Assembly: GCA_029844215.1 (NCBI GenBank)
Contig: CM056720.1
Coordinates: 30,187,711-30,251,710, forward strand
DNA: 64,000 bases
Direction of reading: 5' to 3'
Source of the DNA: Przewalskia tangutica
Lineage: Eukaryota > Streptophyta > Magnoliopsida > Solanales > Solanaceae
Translations under genes and position numbers: made by a program
In this document: in pieces, positions 11,656 through 23,229 of the stretch
Layout: every line of letters starts with the position of its first letter
How positions within the stretch are numbered: the stretch's first letter is position 1
Notes under the pieces: model-generated
Told to the model about the DNA's origin: nothing
Seen by the model: only the letters and a program-made list of their open reading frames with translations
Databases searched by the model: none

Positions 11656-11667
11656 CGCTCGATACCA
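11656..11667 (-). promoter_or_regulatory. R3 primer binding site, altered
   Basis: CGCTCGATACCA on plus is the counterpart of GCTCTGATACCA, the complement of the initiator-Met tRNA site TGGTATCAGAGC. The CAGAG part is shortened to CGAG. It lies four bases inside the 5' LTR. Confidence 0.75.
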
Positions 11668-13516
11668 CTTTTGTCACGACCGAATCTGGGCGTGGTCGTG
11701 CCTTACCGGGCACCCTAGTGATACAACATCAGTAATCAGTGAACATAAAACACATACATGAGACAAATGGAGTACAAAGCGATGTCGAGGAAAACTTGCC
11801 TTTCGGCATATATATATAAATAACAACTCCTACAAATGAACAGTTTAATCCTTTTTACAACCCTGCCCAAAACAGTACTACAGACCTCTAAGAAATGATA
11901 CGACAACAATGGCGGAACAGGGCCCCGCCATACCCCTGAATGTAAATACCTACAACGACAGGGGACTATACCAAGATAAGCCTCCGAGAAGCGGAGCTTT
12001 CCCAACGCTGAACTGTGACCCTAGGCGAGGATCAACGACGGTGTACCTTTACTGCGGCATGACGCAGCCCCGAAGGAGTCGATCTGGCAGTACAGTATGT
12101 GGCCCGAAAATAAATCGTAAATGAAATCATAGTAGTCTATATAAAGCGGGAGACATGTATGATAACCAAACTACGATTCACAATAAATAGCGATATGTCA
12201 AGTCGGGACTCACGCCTCAAAGTTATCACAATAAAACCGTGCGGGGCAAGTGCGAAGGCATAGCGACTACTAAGACCACGGTACCAAAAATACCACAAAG
12301 CGTATCCGAGGTCTTTCTACCGCACCACATGATCGAAGGCGGCCACTCGCGCAATATCAATGTCGCGTCTATCCACTCGAACTCTCGCGACTCGCGTAGG
12401 TCACCCGGACCCGCGTAGGTATTCCTCGAATCATGGTCCTGCATCGCTGAGGTATACCGCGTCGGCGGCTAACCCTCGGTATCCGCTAGGCTCCGCGGCC
12501 GCGTAGTCTCAAAAGACCGCATAGTCTCAGCGGACCGCATAGGAATCCGCGTCGGGCTAAACACCGGAATGATCAATCACGAGCTACCGCGCTCGCGTAG
12601 TCACAAGGATTGCATGCGCCGTATAGACCCGCATCGGGTGGCAAGCCCTCGGTATAATAAGTCGAGGGTATGTGATACAATAACGATTACAGCTTAACGT
12701 TTGACAACGTAAGCACAACAAGAGTGACCCCCTTACATAATAATCACAAGATACTAACACACGTAGCATCCTAACATGCTTACTTATCAAATCAACAAGA
12801 AAGTATTACAAGGCTATCACAAACCAATACAATCAAGTTATTCACACAAGGTACTTTCTACTAACAAGTTCGAATTTATCCCCAAAGTACTTCATACATT
12901 AAATCTTTAAAGATCGTTACTTCACAAAAACCACACAATACCTGTAGTATATGAAAATAGAGTGATTATCTTTTTAGAGTAAATCAATTACTTCTCTTTG
13001 TAAAATCAAGTAGCCACATTCTTTTCCAATGTTCAAGTTTGCCTAATTTGAAAGGTTTAAGTTCATAGTCTTATTCATTTAAGAATATAATTCTCCTTTA
13101 AACAATCTGAGAACATAAGCCTTATGTGTGAGTAGGATATTCTTGTTTATAACAATCTTATTACAGCAGCCATGATCTAGGAAATATCATTTTGTCTCAT
13201 CTTAGCTTACATGCGGATGGAAGTTTCTCTTGGTTTTAATAATACTTAATTATTAAAAACATTTCCTTTAACGCTTAACGGTGGTTTGTCGATACATTCG
13301 ATTTCCAAAATCGATAAAACATTCTTAAGCGTTATACCTAACTTTCCATAAAGCTAGTATAACTCTTAAGTTTTCTAAAAACAATCAAGTACTACCTCCT
13401 CTTTCAAAATGATTCAAAAATCTTTTGAAATACTTCAAGTTCTTTATTATCACATAACAAGCCAGTTATAGTTCAAATCAGTTACCTTTTAAAAACCACA
13501 AGTATTTTCTTACCAA

Positions 13517-13565
13517 CATAAAGTGTTATAACCAACTTCCCATAAAGCCGTTATAACACTTTATG
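13517..13565 (-). other. Conserved LTR stem-loop, best copy (16-bp perfect arms)
   Basis: CATAAAGTGTTATAAC (13517-13532) and GTTATAACACTTTATG (13550-13565) are exact reverse complements around a 17-base loop that contains another CATAAAGCC. Counterparts occur in R1, R4, R6, R8, R9, R10 and R11, sometimes with one bulged base. Confidence 0.85.
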
Positions 13566-14608
13566 TTTTAAACAATCAAATACATTTAGCGTGTCGTCTA
13601 CCGTACTACATAGTTCGCATATCATGCTAGAAGAGATAGGAAGAGGTTCACATACCTCGCGGCAGTATCGACTAATAGCAAAACGCTCCAAGTACCTCAG
13701 TCGTCGGCTACTCCTTAAGCCAAGTAGATCGCGCCACGCAAGATCTTGACCTATAAGGCCACAAGGCGCTTATTAACATCTAGATCTTATCGTAGAACAT
13801 TCTCTGAGAAAATTCGTGAGACCTTCCCCGCATGACAGCGTAAATCTCTCCTCTATCGGGGCGGCTATCAAGCCAACCGGGGGTTATACGTTTAATCGGA
13901 CGTGCACAATTCTACCTCACGTAAAAGCTACACAAGTCTCATGTCTGATCCTATGTAAAAACGATTCGATTACTCTTCTTTCGAAAAGGTTTCTTATTAT
14001 TGGGCTTAAGTCAAAAGACATTGCGATAACAACGTTGATCTATATATAGTATACTTCAACTATATAATCTAACAACATGTAATTTCCAATTACAATAGGG
14101 GGACAAGATATTTACCTCGATAAGCCCATAATTATCCGAGTTTAAATGTCGCTCCTGAGCAAGGTTTAGCTCTCTACTCGTGCTCAGACTCCAGCTCAAA
14201 CAACCCTTAGAAGTTCTAACCAACTTCTACTTAATACTCAACTAACTATGGAGATTTTCCTTAGGGTTTCGGTTTTGTAGTGAAGGGAAGTATAATAGTA
14301 TTTCTGGGTTTTTCGTATAAGTATAACCTTAGAATACTACAATGTATACGGCTAAGGTAATTTGGGCATTATAACAATACTTTTGAGAGTATTTCTAACA
14401 AGAGGGGGGGTATTATACGAAGACAACTAGGCTAGGGGGGGTACCCATGGCTAGCACCCCAGGAGGGGGTGTATACCCTCGCCTGCCACTGGGGAACTCT
14501 CGGCCAAGGGCAGAGGGGCTCTCGGCCAAGACACTACACTAAGGGGGGAGGAAGAAGCTTTCAAGACTTAGGCAATTTTGTGGATGAATTAGTCTTCAAA
14601 GGGGTGGG

Positions 14609-14616
14609 TATTTATA
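14609..14616 (-). promoter_or_regulatory. R3 5' LTR TATA box
   Basis: TATTTATA on plus, 409 bases from the LTR outer end. As the 5' LTR copy this would drive the element's genomic RNA. Confidence 0.7.
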
Positions 14617-15025
14617 GGCCAAGTGAAGGCCAACCAATGGCCAAGATCTTGCCAAGTGCAAGGCAAGTGTAGGGCCAAGATCTTGCCAAGTGCACCCTAA
14701 CCAACTACACACAAAATATCCTACCAACCCTTGACCAATTTAGCCACACTTTCGGCCACCCCTTTACCGCCCAAGCCTAACCAATGAGAGGGTGACAAGT
14801 GTCGCCCTCTTGTTGGTCCAAAATGTTTCGTCTCTCGGAAAAATCCGTAAAAATTAAAAATGACATAGCCGGAAATTCCCCTACGAAAGCTGTGAAAACG
14901 TTTCGTCGAAAAACGACTCTAATCGGGTGTTGTGAACAAAGTTAATTCGGCCAAGCCTAATTCTCAAGTTCAAATTTTTCTACGTACGTCCTTACGTACA
15001 TACTCTGGAAATACGGGGTATAACA

Positions 15026-15718
15026 TACCTCATGCGGGCCTAGGTGGCCTATGCGGACTGCGGGAGTCCAAGATTAGGCATGCATAATGATACTATGGGC
15101 GATTGGCCTTGCTTCGATCATTCGCGGCCTAGAAAAGACCTGTTACAGTATACCTATTATTGCTCTTGGTTGTGATGTGGAACTATGTGCAGTTGACTCG
15201 GTTGTTTTCATACATACTTGTGAATTGGTTTTAAAAATGTTATGGTTTTATATATGTGTATATATACATGCTTTCTGATTTCACATACTTGGTACTGTTG
15301 TCTTGACCTCGCCCGGAGGCTGCGTTCATGCCGCAGGTAAAGGGAAGCAGGTAGCGGATCCTCAGTCTTAGGATCTTTACTCTGGTGTCAGGAGCTCCAT
15401 TTCTCCGGAGGCTCGACTCTTGGTATGGTTCTCCCTGGTGTCGTAGATATTTTGTACATTCAGGGGTATGACGGGGCCCTGTACCGTCATAAGTGTTTAC
15501 ATTTCCTTAGAGGCCTGTAGTCCTGTCGCATTTTGGGATTGTAAACTGTTCACTACTGGGTAATTATATATATATGCCGAAAGGCAACTTTTCTTGGATA
15601 GACTATTCTTACTTTTATTGTTTCATGTCTTGGTTATATTCCGCTGGTTACTCTGATGTTTGGCTACTTGGGTGTCCGGGTAAGGCACCAGTCACGGGCC
15701 CGGGAACGGGTCGTGACA
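15026..15718 (+). repeat. R2 solo LTR, right-hand part
   Basis: Resumes after the R3 TSD with TACCTCATGCGGGCC and runs to GTGACA at 15718. It carries CCGGAGGCTG and GCGGCATGA-complement words typical of the last 700 bases of plus-oriented LTRs (compare 38940-39400 in R6). The reading frames here are short and incidental. Confidence 0.85.
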
Positions 15719-15737
15719 CATTCGTCCCCGAATGTTC
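15719..15737 (-). other. Right half of the R1 polypurine-adjacent inverted repeat, split by R2
   Basis: CATTCGTCCCCGAATGTTC continues GAAACATTC at 146-154. Joined across R2, the site would read as the same palindrome seen intact at 41465-41487 in R8. Confidence 0.85.
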
Positions 15738-16554
15738 TTAGTCGGTTTTCAAGCTATACACACTCCGGCACAATCTCTATACTATGCCTACCAATCAAAA
15801 CTGCACAAGACCAACGATGCCACACATGGCCACCACAACATACGTAAACATAACAATGGACCTTCCGTCCGTGGTCCCTTCTCACAAAACTCGAAGGTTA
15901 CAGTCTTCTCAAACACGGGATCCTTAGAGGTTCCTTTCTTTCCTTACTTGTCATACTTTCTCGTACTTTCAAACTTATCTAGTACACGTACAAAATCTCA
16001 AATATTTTTTCTGTTCTCCAATCCTTGGAGTTACTATCCAAACTTAGCCATATTGTTACTTACTTTTCCGTTAAGGCTCTTCTCGGTCCTTACGGCCTGA
16101 TTCCGATGGAACGCGTCCACCAACTCGTACAACGATTAACTAAACTTGGGCCTGGCATCCTCGTGACCCTATCACATAGCGGGACCACTACCAACTGACA
16201 TCACCTCATTCCATACTACCGGTTGACACGAAATGAGTCCATAACCCGACTCATTGTCACACTTAACTTCTCATTCTTAGTCTGAAATAAATCTCTCTCT
16301 TATCCCAAGGTACTCCTCACCCTATCCTCTCATTCACTAGAGGTTTGTCACATAAGCCAAAGTATTTCTACTGCACATTCTTCCCTATCGGTCTTACCAT
16401 TGCACGGGTAATTACGACATGAACTCTACACAACTATAGTCTCAGTTCACTTACCATTCTTGTCAATATTCTTAACTTCTTACTTTACTAATCAAGGTAT
16501 CCCTACCTCTGGGGTACTATCACTTTACAACTCTAGCAATAAAGGGAAAACATA
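15738..16554 (-). other. R1 internal region with the conserved non-coding module
   Basis: No usable reading frame. It contains the module landmarks GGAACGCGTCCACCAACTC (from 16108), CTTGGGCCTGGCATCCTCG, GCGGGACCACTACCAACTG and ACCCGACTC. It is closest to the R8 copy. I recognise neither integrase nor chromodomain in the left part (15738-16090), which is close to R8's 44570-44720 in the stretch CCTCCAATCTTTGGAGTTAC-like at about 16016. Confidence 0.6.
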
Positions 16555-17360
16555 TACGCTAGGGTAAAATCTGAATCTATCAATGCACGTATGATTCAAA
16601 AGAATCGAAATATACCTGTAACCCCATGAGATGTTGCCTCACGATCTGTCCGGTGCCACGTCATCCATGCGGTTGAAGGACCCAGAACTATAAACTCCAC
16701 CACGACCTCTACCACGGTGGTGACATCTCAACACCGCTTCCCGGGGGCCGCATGTGGAGAAGGGAACAACTACTGGCCTCGTAAATTGAGCCACCTCGCG
16801 GTGCTCATACAAGGACATACCCTCGTATATGGCGGGACGGCCACAACAAAAACAAACATGTGCCATGCGGCATTTCCGAATGACGCTTACTACATCTGGC
16901 TCTTGAGGAATAGGTGGCCTCGGCAGAAAGTCCTCTGCTCCTCGAGAACCTCGACCCACTGGAGCTTGGACCGGCTCTAAATAACTTGTGGGATCAAATC
17001 TCCCACCGTGAGCTGCGGGGTATGTCTTTGGGTAGGTGGGACGAATATCTCACTCATTCTTGAGCGGCTCGTCAAAAACTCACGGATAACCAACCGGTCC
17101 TAGCCTCTTCTGCCGATCTCCACGTTGGCCTCTACACTCTGTACACCTGTGCATGCTTGGCGAATAACCTCTTCTTGATGAAATCAGTAGCACCGCTATC
17201 TTGGTCAATAACATAATTGCTTCCTCGACCACTATAGTCTTCTCTGGCGAGAAACTAGAGGCTGCAGTCTTGGGGCCTCAAAACTGGCGCAGAAGAACTT
17301 CATCGCGGAACAACATCCGGTATACCACAGGCATAAGCCCTATCAACTCTCTGAGTCGAC
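16555..17360 (-). pseudogene. gag: R1 gag 3' half with protease N-terminal scrap
   Basis: The minus-strand translation shows a zinc-knuckle remnant VCFCCGRPAIYEG (about 16830-16860) and an Arg-Gly box GRGRGG (about 16700). Further on, in another frame, ALIDSDFTLAYM (16555-16587) resembles the aspartic protease active-site segment YALIDPGSTLSYV, with the catalytic Asp present but the following Gly position altered. A stop codon precedes it. The 5' half of gag (17360-17500) is poorly preserved. Gag would coat the RNA; the protease would process Gag-Pol. Neither can be complete here. Confidence 0.55.
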
Positions 17361-17598
17361 TAGTAGCTCATGCTACTCTTTTTGCCCTTCAGGCGTGTTG
17401 CCCTCTTGGAGGCATAAGCGTAACACAAAATTACGTCGGAAGGAATTATCTTACTAACACGGCTACATGGCACGATCTTAGAGTGAGAAGAATAGAAACC
17501 AACTCTAAATGTCCTGTAGCCTCCTGTTTTACGGTGTGGCGCATAACACACCGATAATCAAGACTCTACTAGACCGGTCTGTAGACATTCAGAGGTAT

Positions 17599-17612
17599 TG
17601 CTCACGATACCA
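17599..17612 (-). promoter_or_regulatory. R1 primer binding site, altered
   Basis: TGCTCACGATACCA against the expected TGCTCTGATACCA. Same alteration as in R5, four bases from the LTR. Confidence 0.75.
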
Positions 17613-18309
17613 CTCTGTCATGCCCGAACCGGGCGTGGTGGTGCCCTACAGGCACCGCCTACATTAACAACACAAGTAAATCTGCGGAAATTAAATAACA
17701 CCCTTTTTTTTTAAAACCAACATACGTGCAGGGCAAAGCGAGGCTGCCATAATATACATACTCAAAAGACCTACACTGTACTTGAGTCAAATCCACATAT
17801 GAATACAGAGCTCAGAGTTTCTTGGTGTGACGGGACAAGGCCCATCGTACCCATAAGCGTACAAAAGCATGTCTTGAAAGAACTTATACCAAAAGATAAA
17901 CTCACGAGCGGATGGAGCTATCCAAAAACTTCGGAGCAGGTCCTACACTGCGGATCACAATCTGCGTACCTAAACTGCGGCATGACGCGGCCCGAAGGAG
18001 TCGATGCGAAGAATGTACCAAGTATGTGAAGCGATGAAATCGTAATGAAATCATAACAGTCTAAACAAAGCAGAGACATGTATGATAGCAACCTACGATG
18101 CGTAATACATAGCGATCATATCAAGTCGGGACGCGTGCCCTCAAGTCATTACTAAAATATAACCATGTGTCTCACGCCCATAATATCAATCATGCGTGGA
18201 ATCGCCATCGCTGCCGCGATCCATGATATAATATAACACCAATAGGCATACATGAACACCAAGTCCCACTTGTGTCCTAAAAACTGTACGGGCCAAGTAG
18301 GAAAACGCG

Positions 18310-18620
18310 CAGGTGGTATAACGTCTTGGGGTTTACCCCTCATTTATACTATTACCCTGGAGAAGGTGGTAAAGCATGGGGTATAACGACTTGGGGGTTT
18401 ACCCCTCATTTATACTCTTACCCTGGAGAAGGTGGTAAAGCAGGGGGTATAACGTCTTGGGGGTTTACCCCTCATTTATACTCTTACCGTGGAGAAGGTG
18501 GTAAAGCAGGGGGTATAACGTCTTGGGGGTTTACCCCTCATTTATACTCTTACCCTGGAGAAGGTGGTATAGCGCCTTGGGGGTTTACCCCTCACTTATA
18601 CTCTTACCCTATCTCAACCG
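18310..18620 (-). repeat. 66-bp tandem array, five units, in the R1 LTR
   Basis: GTATAACG-type unit starts fall at 18316, 18381, 18447, 18513 and 18567, giving periods of 65, 66, 66 and 54. Units contain GGGGGTTTACCCCTCA and CCTGGAGAAGGTGGTA. Because 66 is divisible by three, plus frame 18326-18676 stays open and reads as a periodic 22-residue repeat. I regard that frame as a by-product. Confidence 0.93.
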
Positions 18621-18877
18621 GCCGTCAAACAAAACATAAGCACTACCATGTCTTTTATAAAAATTCGGGAATTTAACCCAAGTACTACAATATACCAGAA
18701 GCATACCCGTGGAATCCCACATCACTGTCGGTACGTCCAAGTAACTTACAACAAGACAGCCAACCCTCCAACCGAGAGTCGCGGCAACGTAATAAAAACA
18801 TAATACTTGCACTCAAAGGCTATCACCAGCACACATAGGCAAGTTCATAAAATCTATAGACTTTCATTTTATAAACT

Positions 18878-19070
18878 CAAGGCACATATAGAATAATTCT
18901 CAATTAAACAAGCCAAAGTACTTATCAAGGCACACTTAGAATAATTCTCAATTAATCAAGCCAAAGTACTTATCAAGGCACACTTAGACTAATTCTCAAT
19001 TAATCAAGCCAAAGTACTTATCAAGGCACACTTAGACTAATTCTCAATTAATCAAGCCAAAGTACTACGT
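18878..19070 (-). repeat. 48-bp tandem array, about four units, in the R1 LTR
   Basis: CAAGGCAC recurs at 18878, 18926, 18974 and 19022 (48-bp period), with AAGCCAAAGTACTTATCAAGG in each full unit. R10 has the same array with 47-bp units and more than twice as many copies. Confidence 0.93.
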
Positions 19071-19285
19071 ACGTACATTCTTTTCAAAAGACTACTTTTT
19101 TATGTAATACCCCAAGATACTAACACCCGTAGTATCAAGGTGTGTCTATTTTTTTCAAAGTAAGTTACTACACTTTTTAGAAACTCATTTCAAAGCTTGA
19201 AACCAAGTAACTTCAAATTTTCACAATCTAGGCAACTTATACCCATTAATCAAAATAGACAACTTTATTAACCTTCCATAAAGCC

Positions 19286-21658
19286 TGTCACGACGTTAGG
19301 GCAGTGGTAGTGCCTGAGCACCCAGTAGTCATACATCGAGTAACGGCGGAATATAAAACAAGGCGAAGCGATTTATAAAATAAGACCAGTTTATCGATGA
19401 AAAGCTTGCCTTTCGGCATAATATAAATAACTCGAGTTTTGCGATTCATCCCAGTGTACAATAGTACTCTGGACCTCTGGAAGTAAACAACTATGGCGGG
19501 ACGGGGCCCGCCATACCTGGCTGTACAAAACTATCTACAATACGGGAGATCATACCCAAAGTAGAGCCTCGGAGAAGATGGAGCTCACGACACAGCGCAA
19601 GATCCTGGGATGTGGATCTAGCACTGCTTTGCCACCTGCGGCATGAGCGGCCCGAGAAGGAGTCGATCTGGCAGTACAGTATGTGAAACTATAAAGTACT
19701 TAAAATGAAATCAAAGTATTTAAAACCTTTTCACAAATACAATCGGCTCAATTGCACATAGTGCCACATCCTGGCAACAATGATAATAGGAAAAGCGCGC
19801 AGTCTATTCTAGGCGCGAATGATCGAAGCAAGGCGATCGCCCGTAGTATCGTCTGCGTGCCTAGTCACTGGACTTCTGGCCGCATAGGTCCCGCGGACCG
19901 CGTGAGATATTTCTCGCGTCGGGGCAGCCGACCCGGCGTCGCCTGGGCTCGCGGCGCGTAGCCTCGAAAAGACGCGTAGTCTCAGCCGGCCGCGTAGAGT
20001 CCGCGTCGGGCTAAACGCCGGAATGATCAATCTGGAGCATACGGCTGCTCGCGTAGTCTCGCGAACCGCGTAGGCCGTATAGACCCGCGTCGAGAAAGCC
20101 GCGGTATAACGATCGAGGGTAGGTGATACAATAACGATCTGATGGACTTCTGGGTTAGCGTAAGCCGCGAGAATGACCCACTTTACGGCGTTACAAGACA
20201 CTAACACGGTGGCGTCATGCGTATCTACTTATCAAACAATCTTACTACACTTAGAAATCAATCTGAGGCTTTTATAAACAAAACAAGTAAGCAGTTCCTT
20301 TTTATCTTAAGGTGTTATACCTAACTTCCCGTAAAGCGATTATAACTCTTACGCTTTTGTTTTAAAAACCAAATATTTATCTTATTAAAAATGATTGATA
20401 TTCTTTTGAAATGTTTTCGATTCTTTGTTATTGGGCTTAAGCGTGAGGCATTCGTAAGTATTATCGAGCTTAAGTAGTGAGGCATTACCATAAGTATTAT
20501 TCGAGCTTAAGTCAAAGACATTGCGTAGTTATTATTCGGGTAACACGTATGCGTCTGCGTACTATATATTATAAAATATCATGCTTTAGGAAGAATCACA
20601 TACATACCGTGAAAACCACACCGAGTTGAATATGTGCGCGAGTCGACTATAATAGTCACGAGATATCTATCAAAGCGCTGCGAGGGTCATTCTAAGCGGG
20701 GTTCATAATTCTCTGGAAAGTCAGGCGTATGACCACTACCGGTGAGCTATGTAAGTCTCATGTGAAAGCAGTCTATGTGAGTCTGATTCAATTATTCTTC
20801 TTTTAAACCGCCTACTGTGATACTTGATTCAATTCTATTATGTGATATTCTTCTAAGTATCTAATACTTATTCTAATACTACAACGATAAGTATTCTCTA
20901 ATTCAAAGAGGGTTAGGATTAGTTACCTCGGTAAGCCCAATAATATCCTAGATAAAGTCGCGCTGAGCAAGGTTTAGCTCTAAGTTGTATGCGCTCGGTA
21001 GCTCGAGAAACCTTAGAAGTTCTTCACAACTTCTACTAAGGACTAAGGGATTTGGGCTAGGGTATTTTGGGCATTATAACGGTACTAGAAGACAACTTTT
21101 CTACCAAGGGAGGGGGTAGATTTGGCTAGCTAGGGGGTAGGCCTCGGCCAAGCTTCTCGAGGAAGGGGGTGTTGGACGAATGGCGAACAAAGGGAGAGGG
21201 AAGGATTTTTAGACTTGGAAAGCTTTTGTGGATGAAGAACTCTTCATCTCGAGAGGGTATTTATAGCTCAAGCCTTGGCGACCAATGGCCAAGATGAAGA
21301 CAAGTGCAAGGCAAGTGTAGGGTGAGGATTTAGGCAAGTGTCCTTGGCCGACTTGCACACAAAATATCCTACCAACTCGAGACAAAAGAAGCCAACCCAA
21401 TCGGCCTATTGCGTGTCAAGTCCACGATTGGAGGGTGACAAGTGTCGCCCTCCGTTGATCCAAAATGTTCGTCTCTCGGAAAAATCATAAAATACTAAAT
21501 GACATAGTCGGAATTTTCTCTACGGCTGTGGAAAGCGTTTAGTCGGAAAGCGATTCTTCTACAGTGTGTTGTGCACAAATAAAGCGTCGAGCTAACTTTA
21601 AAGCCAAACTTTTTATGCGTATTCCCTTACGTACATACTGCAGAAATACGGTATAACA
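19286..21658 (-). repeat. R5 3' LTR
   Basis: TGTCACGACG...CGGTATAACA, 2373 bp, pairs with 26477-28845. TATA box at 21258-21265. GC-rich zone at about 19800-20110 with CGCGTAG words. Confidence 0.92.
21258..21265 (-). promoter_or_regulatory. R5 3' LTR TATA box
   Basis: TATTTATA on plus, 394 bases from the LTR outer end. Confidence 0.7.
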
Positions 21659-21672
21659 TTCTCCCCTCGCCC

Positions 21673-21693
21673 GAAACATTCGTCGAATGTTCC
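21673..21693 (-). other. R5 inverted repeat beside the polypurine tract
   Basis: GAAACATTCGTCGAATGTTCC. The tract itself (TTCTCCCCTCGCCC, 21659-21672) is interrupted relative to other copies. Confidence 0.78.
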
Positions 21694-21840
21694 TTCTCAA
21701 ACGATTATCGAAGAAGCTTAAGCGATTAGCAAATGCCACACGCGCCACGAAAACAACACTTAGGCATAAATGATAATGGAAATTTACAAGTAGGAAAGTG
21801 AATTACGGAGGTGTGGGGAATAGGTGAGGATACTACGTCT

Positions 21841-23215
21841 CGTGTCCTCGCCGGCTTCCCACGTCATCTCCTGCGAGCTCGTTCGCCCAAGACTTTGTGG
21901 AAGCCACGTCCGCCCGTCATGAGCGCTAACGACGATCGACTATCGCTATGGGAATCTCGCCATCGATAACCCCTCGATCACTGGACATCGTCGATCGGGT
22001 GTACCACTAGATGGATCCGATACGTCTCGCCGGCGTAGATCGTGAAACCGGATGCGCGCCTCCGGATCGGACGGCGGATCCAGCTCGTAGCAACCTTGCC
22101 TGCCTGCGGACAATCTGAAGCGGCCCGATGTACCTTGGTGAGTTTCCTTCTTCGAATCTCATCACACCGCCGTGGGTGGCGCTAGGAAAACCCAATCATC
22201 TGCGAACTCCGGATCTGGCGGCGATGATCTGCATCGACTTATGCGACTACGGTGTCGATAGTCGCTCGGATAAGCTTCGCCTTATCCAGCACTGCTGCGC
22301 CAAATCTGGTCCCATTTGCACCTCGCCCACGTCGAACCAACCTATAGGCGATCTGCGCTTCCTCATACAAGGCCTCATGGCGCCGTCGAATCTTTGGGTG
22401 GTAGCTATTATTATCATGAGCTCAACTAGAGGCAAATGATCCTCCCAACTACCACTGAAGTCAATAACACGGGCTCGCGTATCCTCGAAGTGCGGATAGT
22501 GCGCTCTGCTGTCCGTCATGCGTGGATGAAATGCGATTACTCGAGCTCACTGCGTCCTAAACCTCTGGAAAGACCTCGAAGTTAGCGTAAAGCGGGCTCT
22601 GCATGCGATATGATCGAAATAGGGACTCCGTGCGATCGGCGATCTCTCGGATGTAAAGTCGGCATAATCCTCGGTAGAAAAAGTCGTCGGACGGGAAGAA
22701 AGTGGGCTGATTTAAATCGACTGTCGGCGATAACCCGTATAGAATCATGTCTCCTGCGAGTGCGAGGTAATCTGTGATAAAGTCCGTGTTGATTACCTCC
22801 AGCTTCGGTCGGGATCTCGATAAATGCGTAACAAGCCACGGGCCTGCGGTGCTCTACCTTCACTGCGACAACACGGGCGAGCTACGAACTCTGCAGCGTC
22901 TCTTGAAGCCGTCCGCGATACGGATCTAAGGTCGTGGTACATCTTGAGTCGACCCGGATGGATAAATGCTTGTAGTGTGCTTCCCAGAACCTGCTGCGAA
23001 GTCACGAAACATCTGGAACACCTGATGCGCCTCAAACCTTAGCACCCGTGGTGCTACCTCAAAGGACCGCGCCCTGCGAAGAGGCGTATCGCGATATCGA
23101 ATCAAAGTGGATCCTCGAGTATTGCCTCTTCGCCTCGCCGGCGATGGAAGACTCGGCAACCTCGCGAACTCTAACCCTGCTATCGGAATCAATCAAGCGG
23201 ACACGAGGCTCGCTG
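21841..23215 (-). pseudogene. int: R5 integrase with GPY/F motif and chromodomain, frameshifted
   Basis: Integrase joins element DNA to the chromosome. In order on the minus strand: zinc-binding N-terminus (SIYPSGSTQDVPR and IHPGRLKMYHDLRS, about 22930-23000); KVEHRRP and PRTRRRHDSI..SAHFLPV before the first catalytic region (22690-22860); VIDFSGSWEDHLPLVE (about 22430-22480); GWFDVGEVQMGPDL (about 22290-22340); the GPY/F-type VMRFEEGNSPRYIGPLQIV (22106-22165); and a chromodomain ending EMTWEAGEDT (21841-21870). The WFDVGE...GPDL segment and the terminal chromodomain place it with Tekay/Del chromoviruses. At least five frame changes split it. A chromodomain integrase normally targets marked heterochromatin, which fits the nesting. 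Confidence 0.82.
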
Positions 23216-23229
23216 GCGATGCAAATCAC

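Larger units (their letters stand above)
2393..15025 (-). mobile_element. R3: non-autonomous gag-containing LTR retrotransposon nested in R2 and interrupted by R4
   Basis: Both ends are intact: TGTCACGACCC at 2393 and ...GGGGTATAACA at 15025, flanked by a perfect TSD TACCT (2388-2392 and 15026-15030). 3' LTR is 2393-5734 (3342 bp); 5' LTR is 11672-15025 (3354 bp). The internal region, without R4, is about 2.5 kb. In element order it holds the primer site, a frameshifted gag, the conserved non-coding module, an integrase fragment and a chromodomain-like remnant. Protease, reverse transcriptase and RNase H are absent, so movement would need enzymes from another element. Confidence 0.93.
11672..15025 (-). 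repeat. R3 5' LTR
   Basis: 3354 bp, TGTCACGACCG...GGGGTATAACA, paired with 2393-5734. TATA box at 14609-14616, GC-rich zone at about 12240-12670. The conserved stem-loop is perfect here (13517-13565). Confidence 0.93.
155..15718 (+). mobile_element. R2: solo LTR (plus orientation), interrupted by R3
   Basis: Starts TGTTATGCCCCGTGG at 155 and ends ...CGGGTCGTGACA at 15718. A perfect 5-bp TSD, CATTC, lies at 150-154 and 15719-15723. Without R3 (2393-15030) it is about 2.93 kb and has no internal region, so it is a solo LTR left by LTR-LTR recombination or by a deletion. It landed inside the inverted repeat that lies beside R1's polypurine tract. A TATATAAA box is at 583-590 and a five-unit 68-bp array at 1103-1442. 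Confidence 0.92.

Noticed and set aside
15732..16100. A 122-residue plus-strand open frame.
   Set aside because: It is antisense to the R1 internal region, has no recognisable domain and a composition like its non-coding surroundings.
18326..18676. A 116-residue repetitive protein gene.
   Set aside because: The frame is created by a 66-bp minisatellite in an LTR, and the neighbouring R10 array does not preserve it as a comparable frame.
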